Source: Kordiimonas aestuarii (GTDB taxonomy: Bacteria > Pseudomonadota > Alphaproteobacteria > Sphingomonadales > Kordiimonadaceae). From it: a stretch of 64,000 nt of DNA. Positions 25,389 to 33,999 of the stretch are shown here, in pieces; the first letter of the stretch is position 1; each line of letters starts with the position of its first letter. Below the pieces are notes generated by a model, which was not told the origin of the DNA, ran no database searches, and saw nothing but the letters and a program-made list of their open reading frames with translations. Made by a program: the position numbers and the translations under genes. The DNA is taken from assembly GCF_025574465.1 (NCBI RefSeq), contig NZ_JAOBPP010000016.1, positions 101,872-165,871 of the forward strand, written 5' to 3'.

Positions 25389-25988
25389 ATGGAGCGCGCG
25401 CGAGAGCCGCAAGTGCAAGGGGATGATGCACTGGCACCGGAAGGTGGTGCTGGCGACCGTCCGTTGTCGAAAGACGACATCAAAGCGCTGTTCCAGAACC
25501 ACAATGACGAGTTGGTCCGGTATCTCACGAGCCGGCTCAAATCGCATGAGGAAGCCGTCGAGGTGGCGCAGGAGGCTTATGTCCGCCTGCTCAGGCTTGA
25601 CGACAGCAGCACCATCGGGTTCCTGCGGGCTTTCCTTTTCCGGACGGCGACCAACATCGCCATCGACCGGGTGCGGCGTCGTGGTTTGGCGCAGGCTTAT
25701 GTGGATGAAGCCGCGCCGGAGCAGCAAGTGAACGAGATGTTCGGCTTTACCCCCGAACGCTCGCTGGCTGCAAAACAGTCGCTTGAGAAGGTGCTCGATT
25801 GCATCGGGGCGTTGCCGCCCAAATGCCGTCACGCCTTCATAGAGTATAAGTTCAGGCATCGAAGCTATGAGGACATAGCGGAAGACATGGGGCTGACGTC
25901 TTCTATGGTGCGGAAATACGTTCTGCGTGCGCTGGTTCATTGTTCGGATAAACTGAGCAACGAGCTTGACACGTGGGGCATTCAGTAG
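25389..25988 (+). CDS. ECF RNA polymerase sigma factor, FecI type
   Basis: The ATG at 25389 (MERAREPQVQGDD) has AAGGAG 6 nt upstream; a longer frame to 25296 overlaps the promoter region. The 199-residue protein has sigma region 2 (LFQNHNDELVRYLTSRLKSHEEAVEVAQEAYVRLLRL and LRAFLFRTATNIAIDRVRR). It also has region 4 (LPPKCRHAFIEYKFRHRSYEDIAEDMGLTSSMVRKYVLRAL). It should transcribe the TonB receptor operon when released by the FecR protein encoded immediately downstream. The stop overlaps or abuts the FecR start region, so the genes are co-transcribed. Confidence 0.9.
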   Translation: MERAREPQVQGDDALAPEGGAGDRPLSKDDIKALFQNHNDELVRYLTSRLKSHEEAVEVAQEAYVRLLRLDDSSTIGFLRAFLFRTATNIAIDRVRRRGLAQAYVDEAAPEQQVNEMFGFTPERSLAAKQSLEKVLDCIGALPPKCRHAFIEYKFRHRSYEDIAEDMGLTSSMVRKYVLRALVHCSDKLSNELDTWGIQ

Positions 25989-25999
25989 GGGCTGGGCAC

Positions 26000-27094
26000 A
26001 TGCCAGTGAGTGATAAGGACATTAGTGAAGCAGTGCTGGAGCAGGCGGCGGATTATTATCTCGGCCTGCAGGATGGCACTATCTCAGGGTCGGAGCTTCA
26101 CGCGTGGCAGGAATGGTTGTTGGCGGATGAAGGTCATCGTCGCGCATTCAGTCGGCTTGAGGCGCTTTGGGGCGTGCTTGAGACTGCGACCGAAGAAGAT
26201 ATCGCCGCACTTCCGGCAGCCGAACAGGCGATAAGCCAGACGCCTGGCGGTTCCGTGCTCTCGATGGTTGCCCCGAAGGCTGGCAGCAAACGCACCGAGC
26301 CGCGTTTTAACGTTGGCTGGATGGGCGCGATGGCGGCCAGCGTAGCGGCGGCGCTTGTGGCGGTTTATGTGGTGCTTTCCGGCGGGGAGATGCCGGCCGC
26401 GCCAGCAATACAAACCTATCAGACGGTAAACGGCGAGCAGCGCGTGGTGAACCTCGCGGATGGTTCCATTATCGAGATGAATGTGGGCAGTGCCATTGCC
26501 GTCAGCTATACGGAGACAGAGCGCCGCATCACGCTGGAGCGTGGGCAGGCGATTTTCACCGTGGCCAAAAACCCGAAACGCCCGTTTGTGGTGCGGGCTG
26601 GCCTTGGCAGTGTAACAGCAATAGGGACAGTCTTTAATGTGCGCAATACGGGCGGCGACGTAGAAGTGCAGGTGCTTGAGGGTACTGTTGCTGTCCGCCC
26701 CGTTGCCGATACGGACCCGGAACGGGATGCGGACGCGGCTTCCTCCGTCGCGCTTGTTACCGCCGGACGTCAGACCAGCTATTCCATGCAGGGCGCGATT
26801 GCCCCCGTGGTAGCCCATGACGTGACGGACCTTGGCTGGCGCGTTGGTGTGTTGACCATGGTCGATTTGCCAATCGCCGATGTGATCGCAGAGCTGAATC
26901 GCTATCTTGCCAGTGAAATCACCATCGGGGACGAAGCTGTTGGGCAGCTTCGTTTCACCGGGACGGTGTACCCTGATCAGGTTCAGGCCTGGCTTGAAGG
27001 CCTGGAGCAGGGCTATCCCATTGAAGTTGTGCATCTTGGAAACAGCACAATTTTGATGATGGCGGATCAAAGTTCCGATACTGTGATCAGATAA
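26000..27094 (+). CDS. FecR-family anti-sigma / signal-transducing membrane protein
   Basis: The ATG at 26000 (MPVSDKDISEAV) is preferred over an earlier frame at 25973. The 364-residue protein has a cytoplasmic N-terminal DUF4880-like domain (EQAADYYLGLQDGTISGSELHAWQEWLLADEGHRRAFSRLEALW) and a single membrane helix near residues 105-130. The periplasmic FecR domain follows (YQTVNGEQRVVNLADGSIIEMNVGSAIAV, LERGQAIFTVAKNPKRPFVVRAG, AIGTVFNVR, VQVLEGTVAV). The C-terminal part resembles an STN-binding region. It holds the sigma factor and relays the ligand-bound state of the TonB receptor. Confidence 0.9.
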   Translation: MPVSDKDISEAVLEQAADYYLGLQDGTISGSELHAWQEWLLADEGHRRAFSRLEALWGVLETATEEDIAALPAAEQAISQTPGGSVLSMVAPKAGSKRTEPRFNVGWMGAMAASVAAALVAVYVVLSGGEMPAAPAIQTYQTVNGEQRVVNLADGSIIEMNVGSAIAVSYTETERRITLERGQAIFTVAKNPKRPFVVRAGLGSVTAIGTVFNVRNTGGDVEVQVLEGTVAVRPVADTDPERDADAASSVALVTAGRQTSYSMQGAIAPVVAHDVTDLGWRVGVLTMVDLPIADVIAELNRYLASEITIGDEAVGQLRFTGTVYPDQVQAWLEGLEQGYPIEVVHLGNSTILMMADQSSDTVIR

Positions 27095-27153
27095 GTCGCT
27101 CACGAGAAGCGACGGTTGGTTACAATTAAGTGCCCTTTATGGGGGTGCTTTTG

Positions 27154-27171
27154 CAACACCTGCGGGTGTTG
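27154..27171 (+). promoter_or_regulatory. leader hairpin just before the TonB receptor ribosome site
   Basis: CAACACC (27154-27160) pairs perfectly with GGTGTTG (27165-27171) around a TGCG loop, ending a few bases before the GGGAGG ribosome site of the receptor gene. It could modulate translation or stop read-through from the anti-sigma gene; no T-tract follows, so it is not a standard terminator. Confidence 0.4.
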
Positions 27172-27191
27172 TCCCGGGAGGAAAACACACG

Positions 27192-30011
27192 ATGGAGCTG
27201 TCCGCACGGGCCTGGAAAAGAAGGCTTGCCGGCGCGGTTGCCACCACAATTGTGGTGACGGCTCATCTTTGTGCGGCTGCCATTCAGGTAGATGACCGCG
27301 CGGTCCAGTTTAATATCAAACCGCAATCCCTCAGGCAGGCGCTGCTGGCGTTTTCGGAACAGGCGGGCGTGCAGCTTATCCTGACGGACGGCGCCAAAGA
27401 CCTGTCGCTCAGGAAGGCGCTGACGGGCCGCAAGACAGTGACCGAAGCGCTTGAAAGCCTGATCATGGGGACACGGCTTGAATATCGGTTCACCGGTCCC
27501 AACACGGTTATCGTGCGGGCACGGACCGACTATGTCGAAGTGGCGCCCGAAATGCGCGACATCACGCCGGAGAAAAAGGCGCGCGACGACCGTAAACACC
27601 GCCCGGCGTATGAAGCCAATGAAGTGTTCCTTGAGGAGCTTATCACGGTTGGTACCCGCAACCGCAGCCGCACAGTGGGCGAAACCGATGTGCCGATCGA
27701 TCTGATTGATACCGGCACGCTCCGCCACAGTGGCCATGTGGAAACCGGCCGTCTGCTCCAAACCCTGGCGCCCAGCTTCAATTATACCGAAACCACCATC
27801 TCCGACGGCACGGACATTGTGCGCCCGGCGACCCTGCGGGGCCTCGGGCCTGATCAGGTGCTCATTCTGGTCAACGGCAAACGCCGCCACAGTCAGGCGT
27901 GGGTGAATGTGCAAAATACCGTGGGCAAGGGCTCGGTAGGCACCGATATGAACACCATTCCGGTGGCCGCGATCAAGCGGGTGGAAATCCTGCGGGACGG
28001 CGCGTCGGCTCAATATGGCTCCGATGCAATTGCCGGTGTCATTAATGTCGTCCTGAATGACCAGTCCGAAGGCGGCATGATCACCGCAAGCTGGGGCCAG
28101 ACCTATGAGGGCGACGGCGACACCTATTATGTGGCGGCCAACGCAGGCCTGCCGCTTGCAGAAAGCGGCTTCATCAACCTGACGGCGGAATACCGTGACA
28201 AGGCGGCAACCAACCGGGCCGGGCCAAGCTCGATCACCGGTGAGGTGATCATGCGCATTGGTGACACCGACGTCAAAGCGACATCGATGATGTGGAACGC
28301 CGAGTTGCCGGGCAATGGCCCCGGCAAGGTCTATCTGTTTGGTGGTTTCAGTGACCGCGAAGGCCTCTCCGGCGGTTTTTTCCGTCACCCGTTTGTGGCC
28401 AGTCGCACGGTACCGCAATTGTATGCTGATGGCTTCCTGCCGCTTCAAAGCACGGATGTGACCGACTTCAGCCAGGCGGCTGGCTTTCGCTACAGCGCCG
28501 ATGACGGCTGGAATTATGACCTGAGCGCGACCTATGGCGCAACCCGGTTTGCCTTTGGTGCGTCCAACACCGTGAATGTCTCTCTGGCGTCCGCTGCCTA
28601 CTACAATGGTGGTGATCCGGCGGCAGCCAGCCCGACAAGTGGCTTTTCAGGTGCACTCAAATTTGAGCAACTGACGGTCAATTTTGATGCATCCGGCGGC
28701 AATTTCAGCACGGGCCTCTTGTCCCATCTCGCCTATGGGTTCGAATTCAGGGACGAGCAGTATGGCATCGAGGCCGGGGATCTGGCCTCCTATACCTGCG
28801 GCATGGTTGACGGCGAGTTTGCCCCTTCGATCATGGACCCGGAACAGGTGGCCTTTTGCGGCTTTCAGGGTTTTCCCGGTTATAGCCGGGAAGTAGCTGG
28901 CGGCAAGGGGCGCGACAGCTTTGCGCTCTATGTCGAAGGCGAGCTTGAGCCGTCTGATGACCTGTGGATGACCGTGGCTGCGCGCTATGAACGTTTTGAC
29001 GGCACCGGGGACAAGCTGACCGGCAAGCTGTCGGCCCGCACGCAGTTGACCCGCGCGGTGGCGCTCAGGGCGGCGGCATCAACGGGTTTTCGCGCACCGG
29101 CGCTGGCGCAGCGCGCGTTCTCAAGTGTGATCACCAACACCAATTCGCAAGGCCTGCTGCAGACGCTTATTGCGCCCGAAGGGCATCCGCTCGCCGCGGC
29201 GTACGGTGTTGAAAAACTCAGGCATGAAACCAGCACAAACCTGTCGCTCGGCGCGGTGTGGGAGGCAGACGAAGGCGTGCTTGTGACCCTTGACGCCTAC
29301 CGCATCAAGATATCAGACCGCATTGTACTTGGGCCGACGCTTGACCTGCCGCCGGGCGTCAGCCTTGGGGCAATTGAGGCCGGGTCCTTCTTCTCAAATG
29401 CAGTGGACACCGAAACCTACGGCGTGGACCTTGTTGCCTGCTTCAAGACCACTTTTGCCGGAGGGACGCTGGACCTGACCACCAGCCTGAGCTGGAACCA
29501 GACCAAGATCAGGAATATTAACGCGCCTGCCGGTATCCCCGCGCCGGTCTTTTTTCCGCTGGCGGAGCGCGTGAACGTGGAGAAGGGCCAGCCACGTTTC
29601 CGCGCCAATGCGACCGCCGATTATAAAAAAGGCAGGTTTGGTGCGGTTGTCCGGGCAAACTTTTATGGCAATACCGAATCCGCCTATTATACCGCTGCCG
29701 GTAATGGCATCCCGCCTGAACTGGCTTATGATGTCTACGGTCTAGACCGGTCACCGACCACCAGCGCGGGGGAGGCCGTGATCGTGGACATGGAAATTTC
29801 ATACGACATCAGTGAAAACACCATGTTTGCCCTTGGCGCCAACAATGTCTTCAACACCTATCCCGACAAGCTACCCAACAATGCGCTTGCGCGCTGGATA
29901 TCGGAAGGGCGTCAGCAGGGAGCTTTTGGCAACTTTGTTTACCCGTGGGTTGCCATGCCATGGGGTATCAACGGCGGCTATTATTATGCACGCATGACCG
30001 TGCGGTTTTAA
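27192..30011 (+). CDS. TonB-dependent receptor with N-terminal signalling (STN) domain
   Basis: A 939-residue outer-membrane transducer. Order: signal peptide (to about residue 30) and STN domain (about 35-115: VQFNIKPQSLRQALLAFSEQAGVQLILTDG ... YRFTGPNTVIVRA). Then a TonB box-like EELITVGTRNRSRT, and the plug (about 155-285: TLRGLGPDQVLILVNGKRRH ... [24 protein letters not shown]). The barrel ends ARMTVRF. The STN domain contacts the FecR protein, so this is the receptor of the preceding sigma/anti-sigma pair. The ligand is unknown and need not be iron. A GGGAGG ribosome site precedes the ATG. Two or more cysteines in barrel loops (YTCGMVDGE, VAFCGFQG) may form a disulfide. Confidence 0.9.
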   Translation: MELSARAWKRRLAGAVATTIVVTAHLCAAAIQVDDRAVQFNIKPQSLRQALLAFSEQAGVQLILTDGAKDLSLRKALTGRKTVTEALESLIMGTRLEYRFTGPNTVIVRARTDYVEVAPEMRDITPEKKARDDRKHRPAYEANEVFLEELITVGTRNRSRTVGETDVPIDLIDTGTLRHSGHVETGRLLQTLAPSFNYTETTISDGTDIVRPATLRGLGPDQVLILVNGKRRHSQAWVNVQNTVGKGSVGTDMNTIPVAAIKRVEILRDGASAQYGSDAIAGVINVVLNDQSEGGMITASWGQTYEGDGDTYYVAANAGLPLAESGFINLTAEYRDKAATNRAGPSSITGEVIMRIGDTDVKATSMMWNAELPGNGPGKVYLFGGFSDREGLSGGFFRHPFVASRTVPQLYADGFLPLQSTDVTDFSQAAGFRYSADDGWNYDLSATYGATRFAFGASNTVNVSLASAAYYNGGDPAAASPTSGFSGALKFEQLTVNFDASGGNFSTGLLSHLAYGFEFRDEQYGIEAGDLASYTCGMVDGEFAPSIMDPEQVAFCGFQGFPGYSREVAGGKGRDSFALYVEGELEPSDDLWMTVAARYERFDGTGDKLTGKLSARTQLTRAVALRAAASTGFRAPALAQRAFSSVITNTNSQGLLQTLIAPEGHPLAAAYGVEKLRHETSTNLSLGAVWEADEGVLVTLDAYRIKISDRIVLGPTLDLPPGVSLGAIEAGSFFSNAVDTETYGVDLVACFKTTFAGGTLDLTTSLSWNQTKIRNINAPAGIPAPVFFPLAERVNVEKGQPRFRANATADYKKGRFGAVVRANFYGNTESAYYTAAGNGIPPELAYDVYGLDRSPTTSAGEAVIVDMEISYDISENTMFALGANNVFNTYPDKLPNNALARWISEGRQQGAFGNFVYPWVAMPWGINGGYYYARMTVRF

Positions 30012-30141
30012 AGCGGCCGTTGCGGTCGGGCGGGTGGCCATAGAGAGTGCCATATCTTTGAAATTATTCTCAGATAATGTGTCCGTAACGTCTTAAGAGT
30101 GAGGGAAGGGGCGTGCGGTGTGTGCCGCCATTAGGAAGGTT

Positions 30142-30531
30142 ATGATGCAAGGTCCTGTGATCCTGCGCGCCGTGAAGGCGTTGCTGTTTTTGCTTCTTCT
30201 CACCAGCGGACTGGCACGCGGCGCCGTGGCGTCTGACGAACGCCAGTTCAGCTTCGACATTCCGGCGCAGCCGTTAACGGCTGCGTTGCTTAAATACTCG
30301 GAACAGGCAGGCGTGCAGCTTATTCTGGCCGTCGATACCCGCGAGTTGCCGCCCTGCGCTGCGATCCGGGGCAGGATGAGCGCCCAGGCCGCGATTGCCC
30401 GCATCCTCAATGAAACCGGGCTGGAGTTCTATTTCTCAAGCCCCAATACCGTCACGGTGCGACGGCTGCAGAATATCCCGGCCAAATCCCGCGAAGCTGA
30501 CAAGCTAAAGCCGCCGCCCAAGCCCGCCTGA
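30142..30531 (+). CDS. small exported protein consisting of one STN domain
   Basis: The ATG at 30142 (or 30145) follows AGGAAGG; a GTG at 30118 is an alternative start. The 129-residue product has a signal peptide (RAVKALLFLLLLTSGLARGAVAS). A single STN domain (QFSFDIPAQPLTAALLKYSEQAGVQLILAV ... GLEFYFSSPNTVTVRRL) follows, then a short Lys/Pro-rich tail (KLKPPPKPA). The domain is clearly paralogous to the N-terminal domain of the upstream receptor (shared EQAGVQLIL and PNTV). With no plug or barrel, it may compete with or supplement receptor signalling to the FecR protein. Confidence 0.8.
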   Translation: MMQGPVILRAVKALLFLLLLTSGLARGAVASDERQFSFDIPAQPLTAALLKYSEQAGVQLILAVDTRELPPCAAIRGRMSAQAAIARILNETGLEFYFSSPNTVTVRRLQNIPAKSREADKLKPPPKPA

Positions 30532-30846
30532 CCGTCAGTTCCAGCCGTTCAAGCCGGGGTTTCCGCCTCTTGCACACGGGTAGGCAAACGGGTGGGGGAA
30601 GATGTGGTTTTTTTGCATTTTCAAACTTGACCAAATAGTCAGGAATGGGTAGCTTGCGATCGTTGCGTGGATGCCTGCCCATTATTGGTGGTGGTTGCAG
30701 GTATCATGAACATGGAAGCGAAGATCCGATTTGCCTTGCCTCTCAGTGGTGGGCGCCTCCTTGAGGCGAGGCAGGGAGACACGCTTTCGGGCGTGTTGCC
30801 GTCCGGGAATACCGGTGGCCTTTCAACCCATCTTTCATGTTCGCTT
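30532..30846 (+). ncRNA. candidate structured small RNA (about 30655-30885)
   Basis: The 369-bp gap before 30901 contains no convincing gene but has a possible promoter: TTGACC at 30627-30632, 17 nt, then TAGCTT. Several hairpins follow: GCCTC/GAGGC around 30755-30767, an outer TGCCTC/GAGGCA at 30737-30742 and 30768-30773, and ACACGC/GCGTGT near 30778-30796. The strong terminator at 30847-30883 ends it. A 49-codon frame from an ATG near 30706 is possible but unsupported. Read as an independent transcript, perhaps a regulatory RNA; no known RNA family was recognised. Confidence 0.3.
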
Positions 30847-30883
30847 GGGCGGTGATTGCTTGCAGTCACCGCCCCAGATTTTT
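30847..30883 (+). terminator. Rho-independent terminator
   Basis: GGGCGGTGA (30847-30855) pairs with TCACCGCCC (30866-30874) around a 10-nt loop, followed by CAGATTTTT. The orientation is plus strand, about 315 bp beyond the last plus gene. It therefore ends either a long 3' extension of the STN gene or a separate small transcript. Confidence 0.8.
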
Positions 30884-30900
30884 CTGGTCATGGCCAGGCT

Positions 30901-31293
30901 TTATTCCACAAGCCCCGTAAGCTTGTCATTCAGCGCGGCTGCCAGTGCCATCAGGCCGTTCATCGGGCGGATCATCACTTCAATTTCCTTGAGTTTGCCA
31001 TCCGCGTTCAACGTAATGCGGTCGATTCCCTTCAATTGTTTGCCGCCCACGCTGGTGCTGAATTCAAGGATCAATTCGTCACCGTCCACCCATTCCTTGG
31101 TGTAGGTGAGATTCTCGAAGGTCTCGGACACGGCCTTGAGTACGGTGACCACCTTGTCCCGGCCTTCGCGTGGTTTCCAGAACGCGGGCGACAGCAAGGC
31201 GGCGTCTTCGGCTACGATGCTATTAAGCAGCGCCATGTCCGATGTCTGCACCGCCTTGTGCCATGTCTTGAGGAATGTATCTGTTTTGCTCAT
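30901..31293 (-). CDS. SnoaL-like / NTF2-fold small protein
   Basis: The ATG at 31291-31293 (MSKTDTFLKTWHKAVQ) has AGGAGG just upstream. The 130-residue protein has the NTF2-like pattern: helix LKTWHKAVQTSDMALLNSIVAEDAALLSP, then KVVTVLKAVSETFENLTYTKEWVDGDELILEFSTSVGGK and GIDRITLNADGKLKEIEVMIRP. Members bind small hydrophobic ligands or act as isomerases/hydrolases. No specific role can be assigned. It is followed on its upstream side by the thioesterase-like gene in the same orientation, with 73 bp between. Confidence 0.8.
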   Translation of the reverse strand: MSKTDTFLKTWHKAVQTSDMALLNSIVAEDAALLSPAFWKPREGRDKVVTVLKAVSETFENLTYTKEWVDGDELILEFSTSVGGKQLKGIDRITLNADGKLKEIEVMIRPMNGLMALAAALNDKLTGLVE

Positions 31294-31366
31294 CGCTGCC
31301 TCCTGTGCTGTCGCCTGTTTCAATGTATTGAAACTAGGCCGCTTTCCGCGGCAATCCAGCGCCGGT

Positions 31367-31813
31367 TCAGCTTTTCAGAGCGGCGAAGGAGCCGGTGTAA
31401 TCAATCGCCAGCTCGTCATCCTCGACAATGCTGGCGGTCAGCTGGATGCGCGCCTTACCGTGGCGCTCAAATGTTTTGAGGAACAGCGGCCAGCGGTTAC
31501 CTTCAGGCAGCGTGGCCTCGGCTTCAAAATCCTGGGTCACGGGGCGGATATAATTAATATTGCTGCTGGAGATCACGATCTCCCCCGCGCGGGCCTCATG
31601 GCGCAGGTTGATATGCAGAAGCGTCCAGCAGCTGAGGGTCGCCAGCGCCTGAAGGCTGCCGCCAAAAGCGGTGCTTTTATGGTTGATATTGGCCTCAAGC
31701 GGCGCGCGCAGCACCACCCGCGCAGGGGTTGCAACAATGGCCGTCACGCCCATGGGGGCGGAGATGGGGATGTGTTTGTGCAGGTATGCTTCAACCTCGG
31801 TCGTGCTTGTCAC
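31367..31813 (-). CDS. YiiD_C-type hot-dog fold thioesterase-like protein
   Basis: The GTG at 31811-31813 is chosen because AGAGAGG lies at a proper distance upstream; the GTG at 31819 is too close to it. The 148-residue protein shows the hot-dog thioesterase pattern of the YiiD C-terminal domain: LHKHIPISAPMGVTAIVATPARVVLRAPLEANINHKSTAFGGSLQALATLSCW. The conserved NINHKSTAFGGS segment lines the active site. It may hydrolyse an acyl-CoA or another thioester, but the substrate is unknown. Confidence 0.82.
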   Translation of the reverse strand: MTSTTEVEAYLHKHIPISAPMGVTAIVATPARVVLRAPLEANINHKSTAFGGSLQALATLSCWTLLHINLRHEARAGEIVISSSNINYIRPVTQDFEAEATLPEGNRWPLFLKTFERHGKARIQLTASIVEDDELAIDYTGSFAALKS

Positions 31814-31908
31814 GGACACCTCTCTACAACAATGAATTGACGCAATGCGCGCTTTCTTCCAGTCTGGCAGGCGGGAAGTTCGGGAAGACTAGGGGAGGAT
31901 CAGGTCTT

Positions 31909-32196
31909 ATGCAATCCGGAGTAGGGCGCACAGAAGCGTCGGAAGATGTCGCACGCCGCCGGTCGTACTGGCGCGCCAATCTGAAACTGTTGGCAAAACT
32001 GCTGGTCATCTGGTTCGTGGTGTCATTTGGCGCAGGCATCCTGCTTGAAGACTGGCTGAACCAGTTCACCGTTCTGGGCTTCAAGCTGGGCTTCTGGTTC
32101 GCGCAACAGGGGTCCATCTTCACCTTTGTGGTGCTGATTTTTGTCTATGCAAGGCGGATGAAACAGCTGGACCGCGCCTTCGGCGTTGAAGATTGA
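31909..32196 (+). CDS. DUF4212 small subunit of a sodium:solute symporter
   Basis: A 95-residue protein with two membrane helices (LLAKLLVIWFVVSFGAGILL and FKLGFWFAQQGSIFTFVVLIFVYARRM) and a short charged N-terminus. The Tyr-Trp-Arg-x-Asn pattern (RRSYWRANLKLL) and the Asp-Arg-x-Phe-Gly-Val end (LDRAFGVED) are typical of DUF4212. These proteins almost always sit directly before a VC_2705-type sodium:solute symporter, as here with an 11-bp gap, and are thought to be its accessory subunit. Confidence 0.9.
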   Translation: MQSGVGRTEASEDVARRRSYWRANLKLLAKLLVIWFVVSFGAGILLEDWLNQFTVLGFKLGFWFAQQGSIFTFVVLIFVYARRMKQLDRAFGVED

Positions 32197-32207
32197 GGGG
32201 GCTGATC

Positions 32208-33983
32208 ATGGACGCACAAAATCTTACCTATCTATTCGTCGGCCTTTCCTTCGCGCTTTATATTGGCATCGCCATCTGGTCGCGGGTTGGCAGCACACGG
32301 GAATTTTATGTGGCGGGTACGGGCGTGCACCCGGTGCTGAACGGCATGGCAACCGCCGCCGACTGGATGAGCGCGGCATCGTTCATTTCAATGGCCGGGC
32401 TGATCGCCTTCCTGGGCTACGACGGTTCCGTCTATCTGATGGGCTGGACCGGGGGCTATGTGTTGCTTGCTCTTTTGCTGGCGCCATACCTCAGGAAATA
32501 CGGCAAGTTCACGGTGCCTGAGTTCATCGGCGACCGCTACTATTCAGACGCTGCGCGGCTTGTCGCGGTGCTGTGCCTCATCTTTATCAGCTTCACCTAT
32601 GTGGCGGGGCAGATGCGCGGTGTGGGTATCGTTTTCTCCCGCTTTCTTGAGGTGGACATTAATCTGGGTGTGCTGATCGGCATGGCAATCGTGTTTATCT
32701 ATGCCGTGCTGGGTGGCATGAAGGGCATTACCTACACGCAGGTGGCGCAATACTGTGTGATGATCTTCGCCTACACCGTGCCGGCGATCTTCATCTCCTT
32801 GCTGATCACCGGCAACCCCATCCCGCAGCTTGGCCTTGGCGCGGAGGTGTTGGATGGGTCCGGCCTTACGGTGCTCGAGAAGCTGGATAGTGCGCTCATA
32901 GACCTTGGTTTTACCGCCTATACCGATGGCAGCAAATCCACCATTGATGTTTTTGCAATCACCGCCGCGCTGATGGTGGGGACGGCAGGGCTTCCGCACG
33001 TGATTGTGCGCTTCTTCACCGTGCCAAAGGCGTCTGACGCGCGGGTTTCCGCCGGGTGGGCACTGGTGTTTATCGCGCTGCTTTATACTACGGCACCGGC
33101 TGTGGGTGCATTTGCACGGCTTAACTTCATTACCGAAGTCAATGAGACCGCCTACACCGAAACACCCGAGTGGTTCAAAAACTGGGAAGCACTGGGCCTG
33201 ATCGCGTGGCGCGACAAAAATGGCGACGGGGTCATCCAGTACCGCGCCGGGGCACCGTTTGACGGCAAGCCGGAATTTGAAGGCGAAGCACGCGGCGATC
33301 ATGGCGAACGGATCATTACCAACGGTGTGACCGCAAGCGGGAATGAGGTGTATGTCGACCGTGACATCATGGTGCTGGCCAACCCTGAGATCGCCAAGCT
33401 GCCCGGCTGGGTGATCGCGCTGGTGGCAGCAGGCGGCCTTGCCGCAGCGCTTTCAACCGCTGCCGGGTTGCTGCTGGTGATTTCAACCGCGGTGAGCCAT
33501 GACCTTCTCAAGCGCACATGGATGAAAGATATATCGGACGCGCAGGAACTGAGGGCCGCGCGGCTGGCCGCCGCGGTGGCCATTGCGGTGGCCGGGTATC
33601 TGGGTATCAACCCACCGGCCTTTGTGGCACAGGTGGTGGCGTTTGCCTTTGGTCTGGCGGCAGCCAGCCTGTTCCCGGCGATATTGATGGGCATCTTTTC
33701 CACGCGCATGAACAAGGAGGGGGCGATTGCGGGCATGCTGTCCGGCCTCTTTTTCACTGCCGGGTACATCATCTATTTCAAGTTCATGGTGCCCGAGGCC
33801 AATGTGGCCGAGAACTGGCTTTTTGGTATTTCACCGGAAGGCATTGGCATGGTGGGCATGATTGTCAACTTTGCCGTTGCTTTTGTGGTGGACCGTTTTA
33901 CCCCGGCACCGCCTGAAAGTGTGCAGATTCTTGTGGAAGATATCCGTGTGCCTATGGGCGCAGGTGGCGCGCATGACCATTAA
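32208..33983 (+). CDS. sodium:solute symporter, VC_2705 subfamily (acetate/organic-acid type)
   Basis: The ATG at 32208 (MDAQNLTYLFVGLSF) follows GAGGGGG. The 591-residue protein has about 13 membrane helices with the SSS features FYVAGTGVHPVLNGMATAADWMSAASFISMAG and YVLLALLLAPYLRKYGKFTVPEFIGDRYY. A soluble insertion at about residues 310-385 contains DKNGDGVIQYR, an EF-hand-like calcium-loop pattern common in this subfamily. Works with the DUF4212 protein upstream. Substrate is likely a small carboxylate, by similarity to ActP-type carriers; this is inference. Confidence 0.88.
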   Translation: MDAQNLTYLFVGLSFALYIGIAIWSRVGSTREFYVAGTGVHPVLNGMATAADWMSAASFISMAGLIAFLGYDGSVYLMGWTGGYVLLALLLAPYLRKYGKFTVPEFIGDRYYSDAARLVAVLCLIFISFTYVAGQMRGVGIVFSRFLEVDINLGVLIGMAIVFIYAVLGGMKGITYTQVAQYCVMIFAYTVPAIFISLLITGNPIPQLGLGAEVLDGSGLTVLEKLDSALIDLGFTAYTDGSKSTIDVFAITAALMVGTAGLPHVIVRFFTVPKASDARVSAGWALVFIALLYTTAPAVGAFARLNFITEVNETAYTETPEWFKNWEALGLIAWRDKNGDGVIQYRAGAPFDGKPEFEGEARGDHGERIITNGVTASGNEVYVDRDIMVLANPEIAKLPGWVIALVAAGGLAAALSTAAGLLLVISTAVSHDLLKRTWMKDISDAQELRAARLAAAVAIAVAGYLGINPPAFVAQVVAFAFGLAAASLFPAILMGIFSTRMNKEGAIAGMLSGLFFTAGYIIYFKFMVPEANVAENWLFGISPEGIGMVGMIVNFAVAFVVDRFTPAPPESVQILVEDIRVPMGAGGAHDH

Positions 33984-33999
33984 AAAAGGACAATGAGGA

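Noticed and set aside
27126..28448. 440-codon minus-strand open frame over the TonB receptor start
   Set aside because: Shadow of the receptor gene; the plus strand shows a signal peptide, STN and plug domain.
30667..30855. 62-codon open frame ending inside the terminator at 30847
   Set aside because: No ribosome site, no homology recognised, and its end lies in the terminator stem; a structured RNA explains the region better.
30625..30885. Possible known riboswitch (cobalamin, TPP or similar) or 6S/SRP RNA
   Set aside because: Stems and sequence do not match the conserved cores I recall for these RNAs, and no regulated gene follows on the plus strand.
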